This document shows, in pieces, positions 22,814-32,205 of a DNA stretch of 64,000 nucleotides. The stretch is taken from contig JASWJB010000022.1 in the NCBI GenBank assembly GCA_032433595.1, positions 186,001-250,000 of the forward strand. Direction: 5' to 3'. This DNA is from Conoideocrella luteorostrata. Lineage: Eukaryota; Ascomycota; Sordariomycetes; Hypocreales; Clavicipitaceae. Every line of letters begins with the position of its first letter. Within the stretch, counting starts at the first letter, position 1. The translations under genes were made by a program, and so were the position numbers. The notes under the pieces are model-generated. The model made no database searches. It was not told the origin of the DNA and saw only the letters and a program-made list of their open reading frames with translations.

Positions 22814-24084
22814 TTAAAGTTGCGCCATTTCCTTCTTGCCTGTTTTTTTATTCTTCTTTGTCGACGGAATAATCTGGTTGACCTGATTCGAGATGGCAAT
22901 CAGATCCATTTTCTCGTTAAACAAAAGGACTTGTATATCTAGCCGCCCGTTAACAATAGACTTAGTGGTGGATCGCGCGTAGAGCCAGCGCACGCCCTCT
23001 GACGGCAATTTCCTCTTAATCTCCGTTGACATGCTTAGCGTTGCATGGACTGGCTGCAGGATGATTTTTTTAGAGCCATCGTGGGGCAGTGGCCGCCAGT
23101 CGGCTTTACCCTCGTCACGGGCCTTCTTTTGCAGAGCCGCATATTCTAATGCTCCAGAGATGCTGCCCATAAATGGCGGCTTACCCGCCTCTTGCGGAAG
23201 AAGGTTATGATGCACTGGCAGGGTCTCATCAATAATAAGCTGTATCATATCTGTCGTCCACCGCGCCTTATCCTCAGCCCTCCGGGCGGTGCATGATCCA
23301 AGCGGAAGACAGTCCCAGCCGGGACAAATCCACTGTTCGGTGGTGGCAACGTCCACGGGATGATCTTTGGGGATAAAAGTCCTAGCATAGGAGTGGCCGC
23401 GGCGGAACCCATCAGGGTGGAAGGCAGGGTGATAGGACACCCAGTCAGGGTCGCCATCCATCTCCAGCTTAAGCAGGTCAACACGTCGTGGTTTAGGCAA
23501 TAAGGTCCATTTTGTTTCAAGACTGATGCCCGGCAGAGCGAAATCACAGATGCTGCCGGCCAAGATATATCAGCAACGAGAGACACATCAAGTTAAAAGG
23601 TGTAGATTTGGGTGTGGGTGCAGGTATAACGTTCAAGGACTCACATTACATCAGCTGAAGCGGCAAGCTTACCGCCTTGCAATAACTCAACACGCAGCGT
23701 AGACCATGCATTGCCCACGCTCACCTCGCGCAGTTGCATGGTAATGGGCTTGGCAGGAAGCACAGGGCGATAGAACTGAGCCACTGCACAGCAGACATCC
23801 GTCTGTGACCGCATCTTTGGATGCTCGGACGCATATAGAACGGAAAATTTTGTCATGATGCTGGCTACGTATCCGCCAATACTTACTGCAGCACAATGTT
23901 TAGCTCAGAACGACGTATACAGAGTCTCAGGCCTTTTCCGCTTGTTATAGTGGCAGGCTTCCGAGTATATTTACACACCTACGCCGACGGCAATGTCATT
24001 GGACAGCTCCATGGTGCATTCTTTGCCAGAGAACGGCACTTCCAACGCCGCGACGAGGCTAGTTTGTAGCGGCGCCGTCGCCAT
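22814..24084 (-). CDS. acyl-CoA thioesterase-like (TesB-type double hot-dog) protein
   Basis: The three-exon model is 24084-23979, 23885-23645 and 23552-22814, giving 361 residues. Introns are 23978-23886 and 23644-23553 (GT-AG) and all phases agree. The N-terminal half contains the hot-dog hallmark SIGGYVASIMTKF followed by FYRPVLPAKPITMQLREVSVG. The second half has W/P-rich segments (WICPGWDCLPLG, RWTTDMIQLIIDETLPVHH). This matches the fungal thioesterase-like superfamily that hydrolyses acyl-CoA or loads and releases polyketide/fatty acyl groups. The C-terminus is lysine-rich (KKNKKTGKK), with no peroxisomal SKL. It is flanked on both sides by repeat-rich DNA. The substrate is unknown. Confidence 0.78.
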
Positions 24085-24906
24085 TGTCGAGGGCATGCAA
24101 TGCTGGAGGCAGGTTAAGATCGAACGCGGCAAGGTAGAGAATTAAATCAATTAAAAAGCAGTGAACGGATCAATGTAGTGAGTGGGTGGAGGGCGTTCCG
24201 ACCGTGTTTTTGTTTTAACCATGAGATTTCCCGCTGGTCAGCACAGCTGTGGGGACCTCCAAGGTGCCCCGCCTTGAGTTGCCCCTCACAGAGCCCCTTC
24301 TGCTGCACTAGGCCCAGCACATTCCACTACGGAAGTACCTTAGTTACTACACACCTAAACAAGTTCGCTGTGATGGATTGACCCCATAGGGGCTAAAGCG
24401 GTGCTAGCGCTACGCCATCCGGGTGAGGTGCCCGAGCCTCTTGACCGTATTGAACATGTTGCACACCACACGTTCACCTAGCACTATATATGTTCCCTTT
24501 GGCATGCGCGCCCCAACGCATGCATTGGCTAGGCAAAGCCTAGACCATAACAGTCGCTACGAATTACAGAAGGTCTCTACGAGAGCTCTTCACCAAGTGT
24601 ACGGAGCGTTGCTGGTTGTGTGTCAGGATCCGGCGTACGTGAGTGTCAGGTGTGCCTTTTGGGTCGACTAAATAGAAATATATCTACTTTACATAAATCC
24701 CCTATTAGTCTGTATTTTCATGTACCACGCTAGACCAGGACCGCGTAACTCCCTAAAATAGGCTTAAATACTAAGAATAAAGTAAATTTCACTGTTTTCT
24801 GGCTAAAACAATAAAGTCGCGAAATCTAGCTATAAAATTTATAGCTTGCCTAACTAATAAGTTTACAGCTTCTTATAGCTACTTTTCTTAGAGCCTATAG
24901 CCTTAT
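24085..24906. other. intergenic, AT-rich toward the LTR
   Basis: Nothing gene-like is supported. The last 220 bp are strongly AT-rich with many TTA/CTA/TAG trinucleotides, as in an old mutated repeat. The family-B solo LTR is inserted at the end. Confidence 0.4.
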
Positions 24907-25064
24907 TGTTACGATACGAATCGTCGGATGTGTGGGTGGATTAGTCACGCTACAAGTGGGATCCACAGGACTCCGTCTTCTGTACGGAATAGCTAGACTA
25001 GACATCAACGACATGAACAACAACAATAATATTATCACTTTGCTTGCAATTCCAGCACGTAACA
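24907..25064 (+). mobile_element. solo LTR, family B, with 5-bp target duplication
   Basis: A 158-bp element begins TGTTACG and ends CGTAACA, perfect short inverted termini. It is flanked by CTTAT on both sides (24902-24906 and 25065-25069). A diverged copy lies at 21443 and a 3' end at 22351-22366. Termini and duplication size fit a retroelement LTR left after LTR-LTR recombination. Confidence 0.8.
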
Positions 25065-25360
25065 CTTATATTAAAGTAGTTTATTATAGATAATAAGACT
25101 AATTATATCCTGCTTCTCGCGATATTAACCTTATAGTGTCATAAATTACTAGCAAGAGTGCAGAGAGTGCTATAATAGCCTTATGAACGCCTCTGCGAGC
25201 ATCTTACTAATAGTAATAAATTTCCGGCATTAGAAGGCACGCGGGCATCGCTAATAGCATCACGAGACTACTATGAGCAGTTTCTTGAGGGTCCTAATAG
25301 GCTTTTTTTTAAACCTCTTCCGAATGCTAAAAGAGACCTTTTATAAGCTCTGTAGGTAGC
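25065..25360. other. AT-rich relic DNA
   Basis: A gene-free, strongly AT-rich stretch between two solo LTRs, with no family recognisable. Confidence 0.4.
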
Positions 25361-25557
25361 TGTGGGCTGCACAGGGTTGCTGTGCAAGTAATCTAGATTA
25401 AATGCTTCAAATTGAATATATTCATAAGTCTCTGTTATCTATGAAGAAGAAAACAAGTCCAGGTGGGAGGCTCGATATCGCCGTATAAATATCGTAGCTG
25501 AAAGGTGACCACGTGACGAGCTCTGTGCTTTCTATTGTGCTTGGCGGGATTCCAACA
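25361..25557 (-). mobile_element. solo LTR, family A (reverse copy)
   Basis: A 197-bp element reads from TGTGGGC to TTCCAACA on the + strand, i.e. TGTTGGAA...CCCACA on the minus strand. It is flanked by the 5-bp duplication GTAGC (25356-25360 and 25558-25562). It aligns along its whole length with the copy at 26731-26937, sharing CACGTGG, TTTATACG and CTTGCACAGCA. Confidence 0.82.
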
Positions 25558-26114
25558 GTAGCTTCATATAAATGCCTTGTCACAGGAAGCGTTCAATATC
25601 GCCGGAAGCAATAGAATAAAATAAATCCGGAAGAAGATGCATCCTGCAGACATAAATAGTAGGTTTGTCTATCGACCTTCACACCAAGAGGACAAGTCTG
25701 TCGTCGATGGCTTGCTATTCCTTGCAGAGCAGCCGTTCCTATCTAATCTGCTATTGTATTAGTTTCAGGCAAGGCGGCATGTCCCTTCAGTACACCTCGT
25801 CTGTTATCCACAGTATCTCCCCCTTTGGGGGGGAAATAGGTCATTCACAAAAAATTCCTAGCTCAAGACCTTTTCACACTTCTTCGAAATCTTGCTTACC
25901 TGCAAGATTTACTTGGCGAGACGCTTATCTATTTGTTTCACTGTGCTCGACAGTCTTATAGCAATTTTAACTCGATGAAAGAATAGAGGTAAATTAAATC
26001 AAAACAAGGTAATGCGTTGATGCATCTACACCATCCACAGTCCCCAGGCAATTCTTAGCTTCAAAATGTCCCCATCAGTGACGCAAAGTCACTCTTAAAT
26101 CATTATTCCTTCCA
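25558..26114. repeat. family-D LTR fragment and gene-free DNA
   Basis: The stretch from about 25578 (TGTCACAGGAAGCGTTCAATA) to about 25660 (ATAAATAGT) aligns with parts of the solo LTR at 61379-61676, including AAATCCGGAAGAAGATGCAT. It has lost its 3' end. The remainder to 26114 has no supported gene. Confidence 0.5.
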
Positions 26115-26414
26115 TCAGTACAGTTTGAAAATATGACCAGCGCTGTTGGACTCGTCTTCCGACCAACCATTTATTATTACGTAATCAATCAACATGTCGA
26201 AGTCTTCAGATTTCCTAGGATCGCCCTGGTATATCCAGGCGGTTTGATATCCATTCTTATTTGCTCGAGTATAGTTTAATTTATTTTCGCGTACAAAGAC
26301 TCCAATAGAGTCGTTTATCTCTCTAAACTTTTCATTTTGCGAGCCATTTGATTTGCCTTCGATGACTATATGATGTGGTGTGTATTCACGAATTGTTGAG
26401 CTCCTAGGAAGCAT
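26115..26414 (-). CDS. unrecognised 99-residue protein, paralogue of 39659-39958
   Basis: I do not recognise this family. The likely start is the ATG at 26414 (MLPRSSTIREYTPHH), because the longer frame to 26645 is not matched in the paralogue and is hydrophobic and AT-rich. From that ATG the protein is exactly 99 residues, the same length as the protein encoded at 39958-39659. The two share PH-x5-G, a central (V/Y)(M)R-(E/D)-N-x3-Y, W-x-Y-x-GD, a GW-x-E motif and an aromatic C-terminus. No signal peptide is visible in the 99-residue form. It lies 1.17 kb downstream of the enterotoxin-type gene on the same strand. An effector, accessory or immunity role is speculation. Confidence 0.55.
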   Translation of the reverse strand: MLPRSSTIREYTPHHIVIEGKSNGSQNEKFREINDSIGVFVRENKLNYTRANKNGYQTAWIYQGDPRKSEDFDMLIDYVIINGWSEDESNSAGHIFKLY

Positions 26415-26730
26415 TTTAGAAATTAGCATCATAAGTGCTAGTATGTAAGAGATAATGACGCAGTACGCACCCAGAAGAAAACGACATGATAATTTTATTT
26501 TTTTGTGTTGTGAGGAGCCGAATGCGAATAGAGAGGCAGTTGTAGAGTGGCGTTTCATAAAGGCGTTGAAGACCAGATAGGAGGTGAATAGGGATTTGAC
26601 TATATTCAATTGTCCAAAAAGCCACGACACCTTTAACGGGGGCATTCTCCCGCTTTATACATATAAAATAGCAATGATTAACTGCTTGGTGGGCACATTG
26701 TTCATATGTAAGTGAGTGTCCGAGTGTTAA

Positions 26731-26937
26731 TGTTGGAATCTTGCCGCCAAGCACACAACAAGAGCACGGAGCGAGTCACGTGGCCACCTTTCGGCCACCC
26801 TATTTATACGAGCATCTTAGGCATCGTATCTTGACTTGTTTTTCCCCTCTTAGATAGACAGAGATTATTATTGAATATATTGTATTTTGATGCATTTGAT
26901 CTAGATCAACTTGCACAGCACCCCTGTGCAACCCACA
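26731..26937 (+). mobile_element. solo LTR, family A
   Basis: A 207-bp element starts TGTTGGAATC and ends CAACCCACA, flanked by the perfect 5-bp duplication GTTAA (26726-26730 and 26938-26942). Related copies are at 25361-25557 and 63171-63361, with a partial copy near 54120-54262. It contains a TATTTATACG promoter-like element. Confidence 0.85.
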
Positions 26938-27584
26938 GTTAACCCACAGTATGTGGAATGAATGTAATTGCGGATAGCCCTAGCTAATCACAAAGAGGCT
27001 TGTTGTGATGGACTATGGAGCAGAGTACAAGGGGGAGGAGAAGAGGATGAGGGGAATAGACGATCTATCACCAAGGCCTGGGAGCGAAAGGTGCACCAAG
27101 TGAAGTCTCTTTCTATGTGATGTATAATGATGATTCCTCTTAGGTGAACGCGCCTTGATATGGTCAGTGTGTATTATGTGAATAGTCCCACAACTGCTGT
27201 GACCTTGAAGCAGGTCAGGTTTGAGCCTGCCACATGGCCAGTGAATTGGTACCCTCAACACAATATCTTACGTGCTTTCTATGTTATGACATTCAGTTGC
27301 TCACGATTAGTTCCGCTTAATGGCAGAAAATAATGCAGTGATCTGCAAAGAAGATTAACTAAGCACAACATGCATGAAAATTTATTAAGCAGCGTTATCT
27401 GTAAAATCGTGATACATAAGAATGTAAAACTCTAATACATCCATTTCAAGGTTCCACTTCCTTAAACGAGTTCCCAAGCCGTGGCCGCTTTAACCTGCTT
27501 TGGCCTAAGCCTTGGTGGGTAATCCTAAGCCGCTAATAAACAATGTAACCCGTAATCTGAGTGTTTTCTTCTAAAATCCGACCT
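26938..27584. other. intergenic, downstream of the enterotoxin-type gene
   Basis: No supported gene. A short minus frame at 27261-27013 has no family motif. Confidence 0.4.
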
Positions 27585-30260
27585 TTAACCATCGTGTGGT
27601 GGGCGGAAATCTTCATATTCAAAGGTGGACCAATTCACAACATCTGTTACCTTTTTCCGGAGCTGCGCGAAGTGTTCCTTCATCTTCTCTACTTCTTCCT
27701 TAAGTAGACTATTTGCAGCCTCATCATATTGGGTCTCGAGGACGGTATCTGTAAGTCCAAGGATCATGCTTAAGAGAAGTCCTTCTTTTGGATGTTTGGG
27801 CACAGGAGGAATGATCGGATTGACAAGAGACGCAGGAGGTTGGTCACTTAAAATATAAGGAATGCCTCTTTCTTGTCTCTCTATTTCCGCTGCCGCAAGT
27901 TTTGCATCCTCGTAAAGTTTTCCACACTTTATAGCAATGAGAATTTGGAGTCCTTGACGTACTTCCTTTCCGCCCGGGAAGACTTCGGTAAGCTCTTCTT
28001 CCTTAAGCTGACCTTGGATTACTCTGACGACCTCAATTGCGTGTCGTATAGCAAGCATATCCGTAAGTGCGTCTGACAAGTCCACCCCTGATTCCTCTTG
28101 CACCTCCCTTTTTATGTAATCCCGCCCAGAGAGAAGCAATTCAATATTGTCAATGTGCGCTAATCCTTTTGATTGGCCGACAATAAATGCAGTATCTAAG
28201 AGCCGCGGCATTGCCACAGGAACAGTCTTCAGATATTCTCCTACTGCAACTAGATGTGTGCGAGCAACCCCATAAGGGTCTTTCTCGATTAGCGCCTCGA
28301 TCCCGGCTGTTACGAACGTAAGAACCACTTTTTGAAGAAATTGCTTCCACTTTGGGTCTGAATATGCTTCGACGTTTTTTTGACTTGTGAACCGTTTTAC
28401 GAATTCCTCGTTAAAGGTTTCGCCCACCTTCCTTAGCGAGAGGGCGGTACCGCTGGTAAAATTGGCAGGGATATCGATCAGAAGCAGACGCTGCCTGTGT
28501 ATAGCACTGCCCGATGAAGCATTTCTCATCTTTTCAATAGCTTCCCGGCATCCAGTTTCAAACTTTGCCCGATCCAGCTTCGCGTCGGGCTCAAGTGTCT
28601 CGCTACTTGCATTTAGCGCCCCAATTCCCTGTGCGGCATTAGATATAACGCCCACAGCGCTGACTGCTAGAGTATTGTTTAACTTGAAGGCAAAGTCTTG
28701 ATGTGGATTGTGATAACTATGCGAATATATGTACCTGAACACTTTTTCGTGAAGGAACCGGGTCCAAACGTCATCGCGCGCCCGAAGCCCTTCTTCCTTG
28801 GTTGGTGGATTGGGAGGAGGAGTGAAAAGTTGGACCGCAAGTCGAGCTAAATGAACCAGTAAGCCTAGAGGAAGGAATCCGCCTAGGATCAAGGCATCAC
28901 CAATAAAACACAAGGCAGAGTCCATTGCAATAAGAGCAGTGTCCTCCTTGTGTTCTAATGCAGCTGCTATACTAACAGAACATCCCACAAAGGGGATAAT
29001 AGCTGTAATTGCCGCGGCCCGGTCCAAGGCAGTTGAGTTTGTTATAAAGGCGTGGACAACTCCGCCTACCCATAAAGCATTTCCGATTTCTCCACCTATG
29101 CCGCTTCCAGGACGCAGTTTCGGCGATGTAGGCTTGAGCGGGGTATACTTGAGAATCTTTGTTCGAATGTCTGAGAGCGACTTCACTCCCTTCGCTTCCC
29201 ACTCCCATGGTATTTTATTGAACTTGTGTCTCGTTGCAAGCTCCGAAAATTCTTTTTCTGACACCTTCTCAGCCTTCCTGGCTGCCTCAATCTGCTTAGG
29301 GGTCGCCGAGCCGTTCTCCTCGGGCAAGACTGGTACATTAATACAACCCCCATTCGTCCGCTTGCAATGCACGGATGGCTGGCCGCCGTTCTTATTTGGT
29401 GATGGTACATAGAAGGTGCTGCCCCCGACAGGGTATTTTATGTTAAACTGCAGTGGGTTATTCCTAGCCAGTCCAACTGCTTTGCCATTCTTATCAGCAA
29501 AGTTTAGACCACTTTCCTTAATATCTGCACCCTTGTGTTTGCTCCATGGTTCATTCTTCCACGCTTCGTGTCCATCGGGGAACCCTGCCAGCTCGTAATT
29601 TGGTCCACCTGCCTTCAAGTTGTTGTACTTTGGCTTATTATAATCATCATTGGCTATTTTCTTTCGGTCTTTCTTGCCTGTGTCCCTGCCATCAGCCAGT
29701 TTAGTGTAGCTAACGACCTGGTCCCATTTAATGCCTCCGGTTGCTAAGAACTCTCTCTCGGACTTGTGCAAGAGATATGGTTCCCCCGTAGAAGTAGTCT
29801 TACTCCCTCCAAGAGTAGTAAAGGTATCGATGAAATTTGGCGTCGCATGTATTTCGTATAGATAAGCGACCCGTCCGGGAGAAGCAAATATTTCTGCTCC
29901 TTGTGGTCGGAGTGAGGTAGAAACATAGGGTGATGAACCCCCACCCAGGGAACTGTGTGAGTGCTCATAAATGCTAAATTTAGCATTTGACAGATCCGCT
30001 TGTCGAGGTGGAAATCCGCCTTGCTCCTTGGCTATGTTAGGAGGCATCGCATCGACACGATAGACACGGGATGGCTCTGTGGGGAGTCCGCGTTTTTGAA
30101 TGGCTTTAGTGGCGAAGCTGTAATTAGTCTTGTTTGCGCCATCTGCAATTGATTTAAGAATGGTGTTGCTATTGGGTGCTGCATCTTTGCCTGTATTTGC
30201 AGATATTCTTTCTGCAATGATATGACCTGCAAATAGGACAAGGAATTTGGAAGGCTTCAT
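27585..30260 (-). CDS. secreted heat-labile-enterotoxin A-like ADP-ribosyltransferase
   Basis: This is an uninterrupted 891-residue frame from ATG 30260. A hydrophobic N-terminus (about residues 1-20) fits a signal peptide. Residues ~63-180 carry the ADP-ribosyltransferase signature of the cholera/LT-A group: Arg in VYRVD (R68), a Ser-Thr-Ser motif at 114-116, and a Glu-x-Glu pair (E168/E170) in SEREF. These are the NAD-binding and catalytic positions. The middle holds two or three long hydrophobic helices, and the C-terminal half is helical and charged without a recognised domain. Secreted proteins of this family are expanded in insect- and plant-associated Hypocreales and modify host proteins; the host target here is unknown. 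It lies in a TE-rich compartment. Confidence 0.85.
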   Translation of the reverse strand: MKPSKFLVLFAGHIIAERISANTGKDAAPNSNTILKSIADGANKTNYSFATKAIQKRGLPTEPSRVYRVDAMPPNIAKEQGGFPPRQADLSNAKFSIYEHSHSSLGGGSSPYVSTSLRPQGAEIFASPGRVAYLYEIHATPNFIDTFTTLGGSKTTSTGEPYLLHKSEREFLATGGIKWDQVVSYTKLADGRDTGKKDRKKIANDDYNKPKYNNLKAGGPNYELAGFPDGHEAWKNEPWSKHKGADIKESGLNFADKNGKAVGLARNNPLQFNIKYPVGGSTFYVPSPNKNGGQPSVHCKRTNGGCINVPVLPEENGSATPKQIEAARKAEKVSEKEFSELATRHKFNKIPWEWEAKGVKSLSDIRTKILKYTPLKPTSPKLRPGSGIGGEIGNALWVGGVVHAFITNSTALDRAAAITAIIPFVGCSVSIAAALEHKEDTALIAMDSALCFIGDALILGGFLPLGLLVHLARLAVQLFTPPPNPPTKEEGLRARDDVWTRFLHEKVFRYIYSHSYHNPHQDFAFKLNNTLAVSAVGVISNAAQGIGALNASSETLEPDAKLDRAKFETGCREAIEKMRNASSGSAIHRQRLLLIDIPANFTSGTALSLRKVGETFNEEFVKRFTSQKNVEAYSDPKWKQFLQKVVLTFVTAGIEALIEKDPYGVARTHLVAVGEYLKTVPVAMPRLLDTAFIVGQSKGLAHIDNIELLLSGRDYIKREVQEESGVDLSDALTDMLAIRHAIEVVRVIQGQLKEEELTEVFPGGKEVRQGLQILIAIKCGKLYEDAKLAAAEIERQERGIPYILSDQPPASLVNPIIPPVPKHPKEGLLLSMILGLTDTVLETQYDEAANSLLKEEVEKMKEHFAQLRKKVTDVVNWSTFEYEDFRPPHDG

Positions 30261-31908
30261 AATTTGTGAGGTTGTGCCTGTACGATCCTAAGCCATAGAC
30301 CATGTGGATAAGATAAAGAAGAAAGTCTTCAGCTATTGATTGATTGGGCAGTTTTGAGCAGTTAATGGACATCGGTAAGCGTAGACGGAGCTGGGACGTT
30401 TTATATTCTGGGAACAAGGCCTGAATCGTGCGCCGTGGCATAACGCCACTCCATTACCATGCGTATTGTGCACCACATAAATCTTAATTTTACTACATCA
30501 TCCCACATCTCTAGATACCTATTTGCCGTATGACAACTAAATTTAATTTATGGGTTACAATGCCAAAGTTGTGAGTCATGAGGCCATCGCTATATCCGTA
30601 CCAAGTCAGTTTCACATTGCAGTTTGAGGTTTTTGTTCATGCCGTTGCTAGCAATTTAAAGTTTAGACCCACAGCGTTGATTGAAGGACTATCATTACAT
30701 TAATGTGGTAATGCAAGCCGGATTATTGACTCATACGAAGACCCGGGCTAAGTGGGCCACGTGGCAAAGCGGACGTATTGCGTCTGTAGGCTAAAGTGTC
30801 GAGCCACGGTAAACGTTCCTGACTACCCCATGTTTAGATATATAACCTGTCTCGATGCCGCGGCCTGAAGCTCCATTTCAGCTTGTTGTCCGCTTACGTC
30901 CAACTTTACAAATTCTTTCACGGGGGTAACAGTGCGCCTATTCTCTCTCACATATATTACCATAGATCTCAAAAATACCGGGAAAGCCTTTAAATTTACA
31001 ATGGTTCGATTTTTGATTGTTGTCCTGGCCAGTAAGCAACACATCCTAGAAATTCTCTGACGCGCAATTTGACGCGGGCTGGCTAATGTAGAACTTGCCG
31101 AGCAGTCGCCACATCCTGCATGGCGCTCTCTGCCAGCAAAAATATGCCTGGACATGAACACACAATCTCCCGAGACTTCAGCAAACGCAAAGAGGCACAG
31201 GTTGGCAGTACGGAGGACCCTGCGGATACCAAGCGGAAGTTGATACAGGAGGCCCGAGAGGCTGCTATGCAGATTGAAAAGATGCTTGCTCAAATGTTAG
31301 GTAACACGACTAACAAGCCTGATGCCAAGGGCTAACTTAAGACTAGTTGGCTATAGTAGGTCTTTAAAAATTTCGTGCTCTCATATCATCCAGTCTCAGC
31401 TAGGTTGTAGTGCATCTGTGCCGTAGTTTAAATTGCGTACGGGAAATTTTTGCTAGACTTAGTTAAACACTAGACTACCCCCCGCTTTAGCCTATTACAA
31501 TAACTATGACTTGCTGGAAAGGAAATAGGAACCTTTGAGAGACTCTGCATATATAATGAAATAAAATACACTATGGACTTTTACTATCCCAGCCCAGCCA
31601 GATAGAATAGCGCAAGCGTAGTCTCCGTAATTTACTGCAACAAACTTATATGAAATAAGATCACCTCTCCGCGTCTAATTGCTAGTGTGTGGGTGGAAGA
31701 AGACCTCCGAAGCAAGAAGGATGATTGCAGGTGAAATTTTGGATTGACCGAATTGGTCACACTAAGGTATAAGAACGGTTTTAGCTTGCTAGATCAGATA
31801 GATCAACAAGTTTGTCCTATTGTATTGAATTCGACTCTTTGTTTGGAGCTTTGCTCCTGTGTTCTTGTGATCAATTTTCCATCCCGACGTGCCAGGAAGA
31901 GCGATAAC
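30261..31908. other. upstream region of the enterotoxin-type gene and a possible small gene
   Basis: Mostly AT-rich and gene-free. A + strand frame at 31120-31335 is listed separately. A 156-codon minus frame (31293-30823) largely overlaps it on the other strand and is unsupported. Confidence 0.35.
31120..31335 (+). CDS. possible small helical protein, 71 residues
   Basis: An ATG-initiated frame encodes a hydrophilic, probably alpha-helical protein with an amphipathic segment (KRKLIQEAREAAMQIEKMLAQ) and no signal peptide or membrane helix. Its amino-acid composition looks protein-like despite the AT-rich surroundings. I recognise no family. It could be a chance frame or a fragment of a longer spliced gene. 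Confidence 0.3.
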   Translation: MALSASKNMPGHEHTISRDFSKRKEAQVGSTEDPADTKRKLIQEAREAAMQIEKMLAQMLGNTTNKPDAKG

Positions 31909-32205
31909 TGTTGAGACTAGAGATGCTCGTCAGGATAATCAGTACTGTAGATAGCTAGCAAGGTCACAAGGTCATATGACAAGGTTAAGTTACAAGGTCA
32001 AGTCACAAGGTCAAGTCACAAGGTTAGGTCACAAGGTCGCAAGGTTACGAGGATACAAGGCCTGAATAGTAACATAAAGATGTTGCTTTCAGGCTCTTCA
32101 GGAAGTCGAAGAATCATCACAAGTATTCAATCAATTCAATTCAATCCTTCTGTTCCTATCAATTTCCACTACCCACAAATTGCTCAAAGTGCTCATAACG
32201 CAACA
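31909..32205 (+). mobile_element. solo LTR, family C, with internal minisatellite
   Basis: A 297-bp element begins TGTTGAGA and ends CATAACGCAACA, flanked by ATAAC on both sides (31904-31908, 32206-32210). The end sequence and the CTCTTCAGGAAG block recur in the copy at 37454-37771. It contains a tandem array (next entry). Confidence 0.8.
31958..32062 (+). repeat. minisatellite, ~12-13 bp unit
   Basis: About eight degenerate tandem units of the type ACAAGGTCAAGTC lie inside the family-C LTR. The array is absent from the 37454 copy, so it expanded after insertion or is polymorphic. Confidence 0.75.

Noticed and set aside
26415..26645. 77-residue N-terminal extension of the 99-residue protein
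   Set aside because: It is not present in the paralogue at 39658-39958, is hydrophobic and AT-driven, and the internal ATG gives an identical length to the paralogue.
27180..27250. tRNA-like T-arm (CAGGTTTGAGCCTG)
   Set aside because: No matching acceptor stem, D-arm or anticodon arm could be folded around it.
30823..31293. 156-codon minus frame
   Set aside because: Cys/Arg-rich with no motif; it overlaps a more protein-like frame on the + strand and a non-coding AT-rich flank.
31958..32062. Regular repeats that might suggest a CRISPR array
   Set aside because: Units are directly tandem without spacers, lie in a fungal LTR, and vary in sequence; this is a minisatellite.
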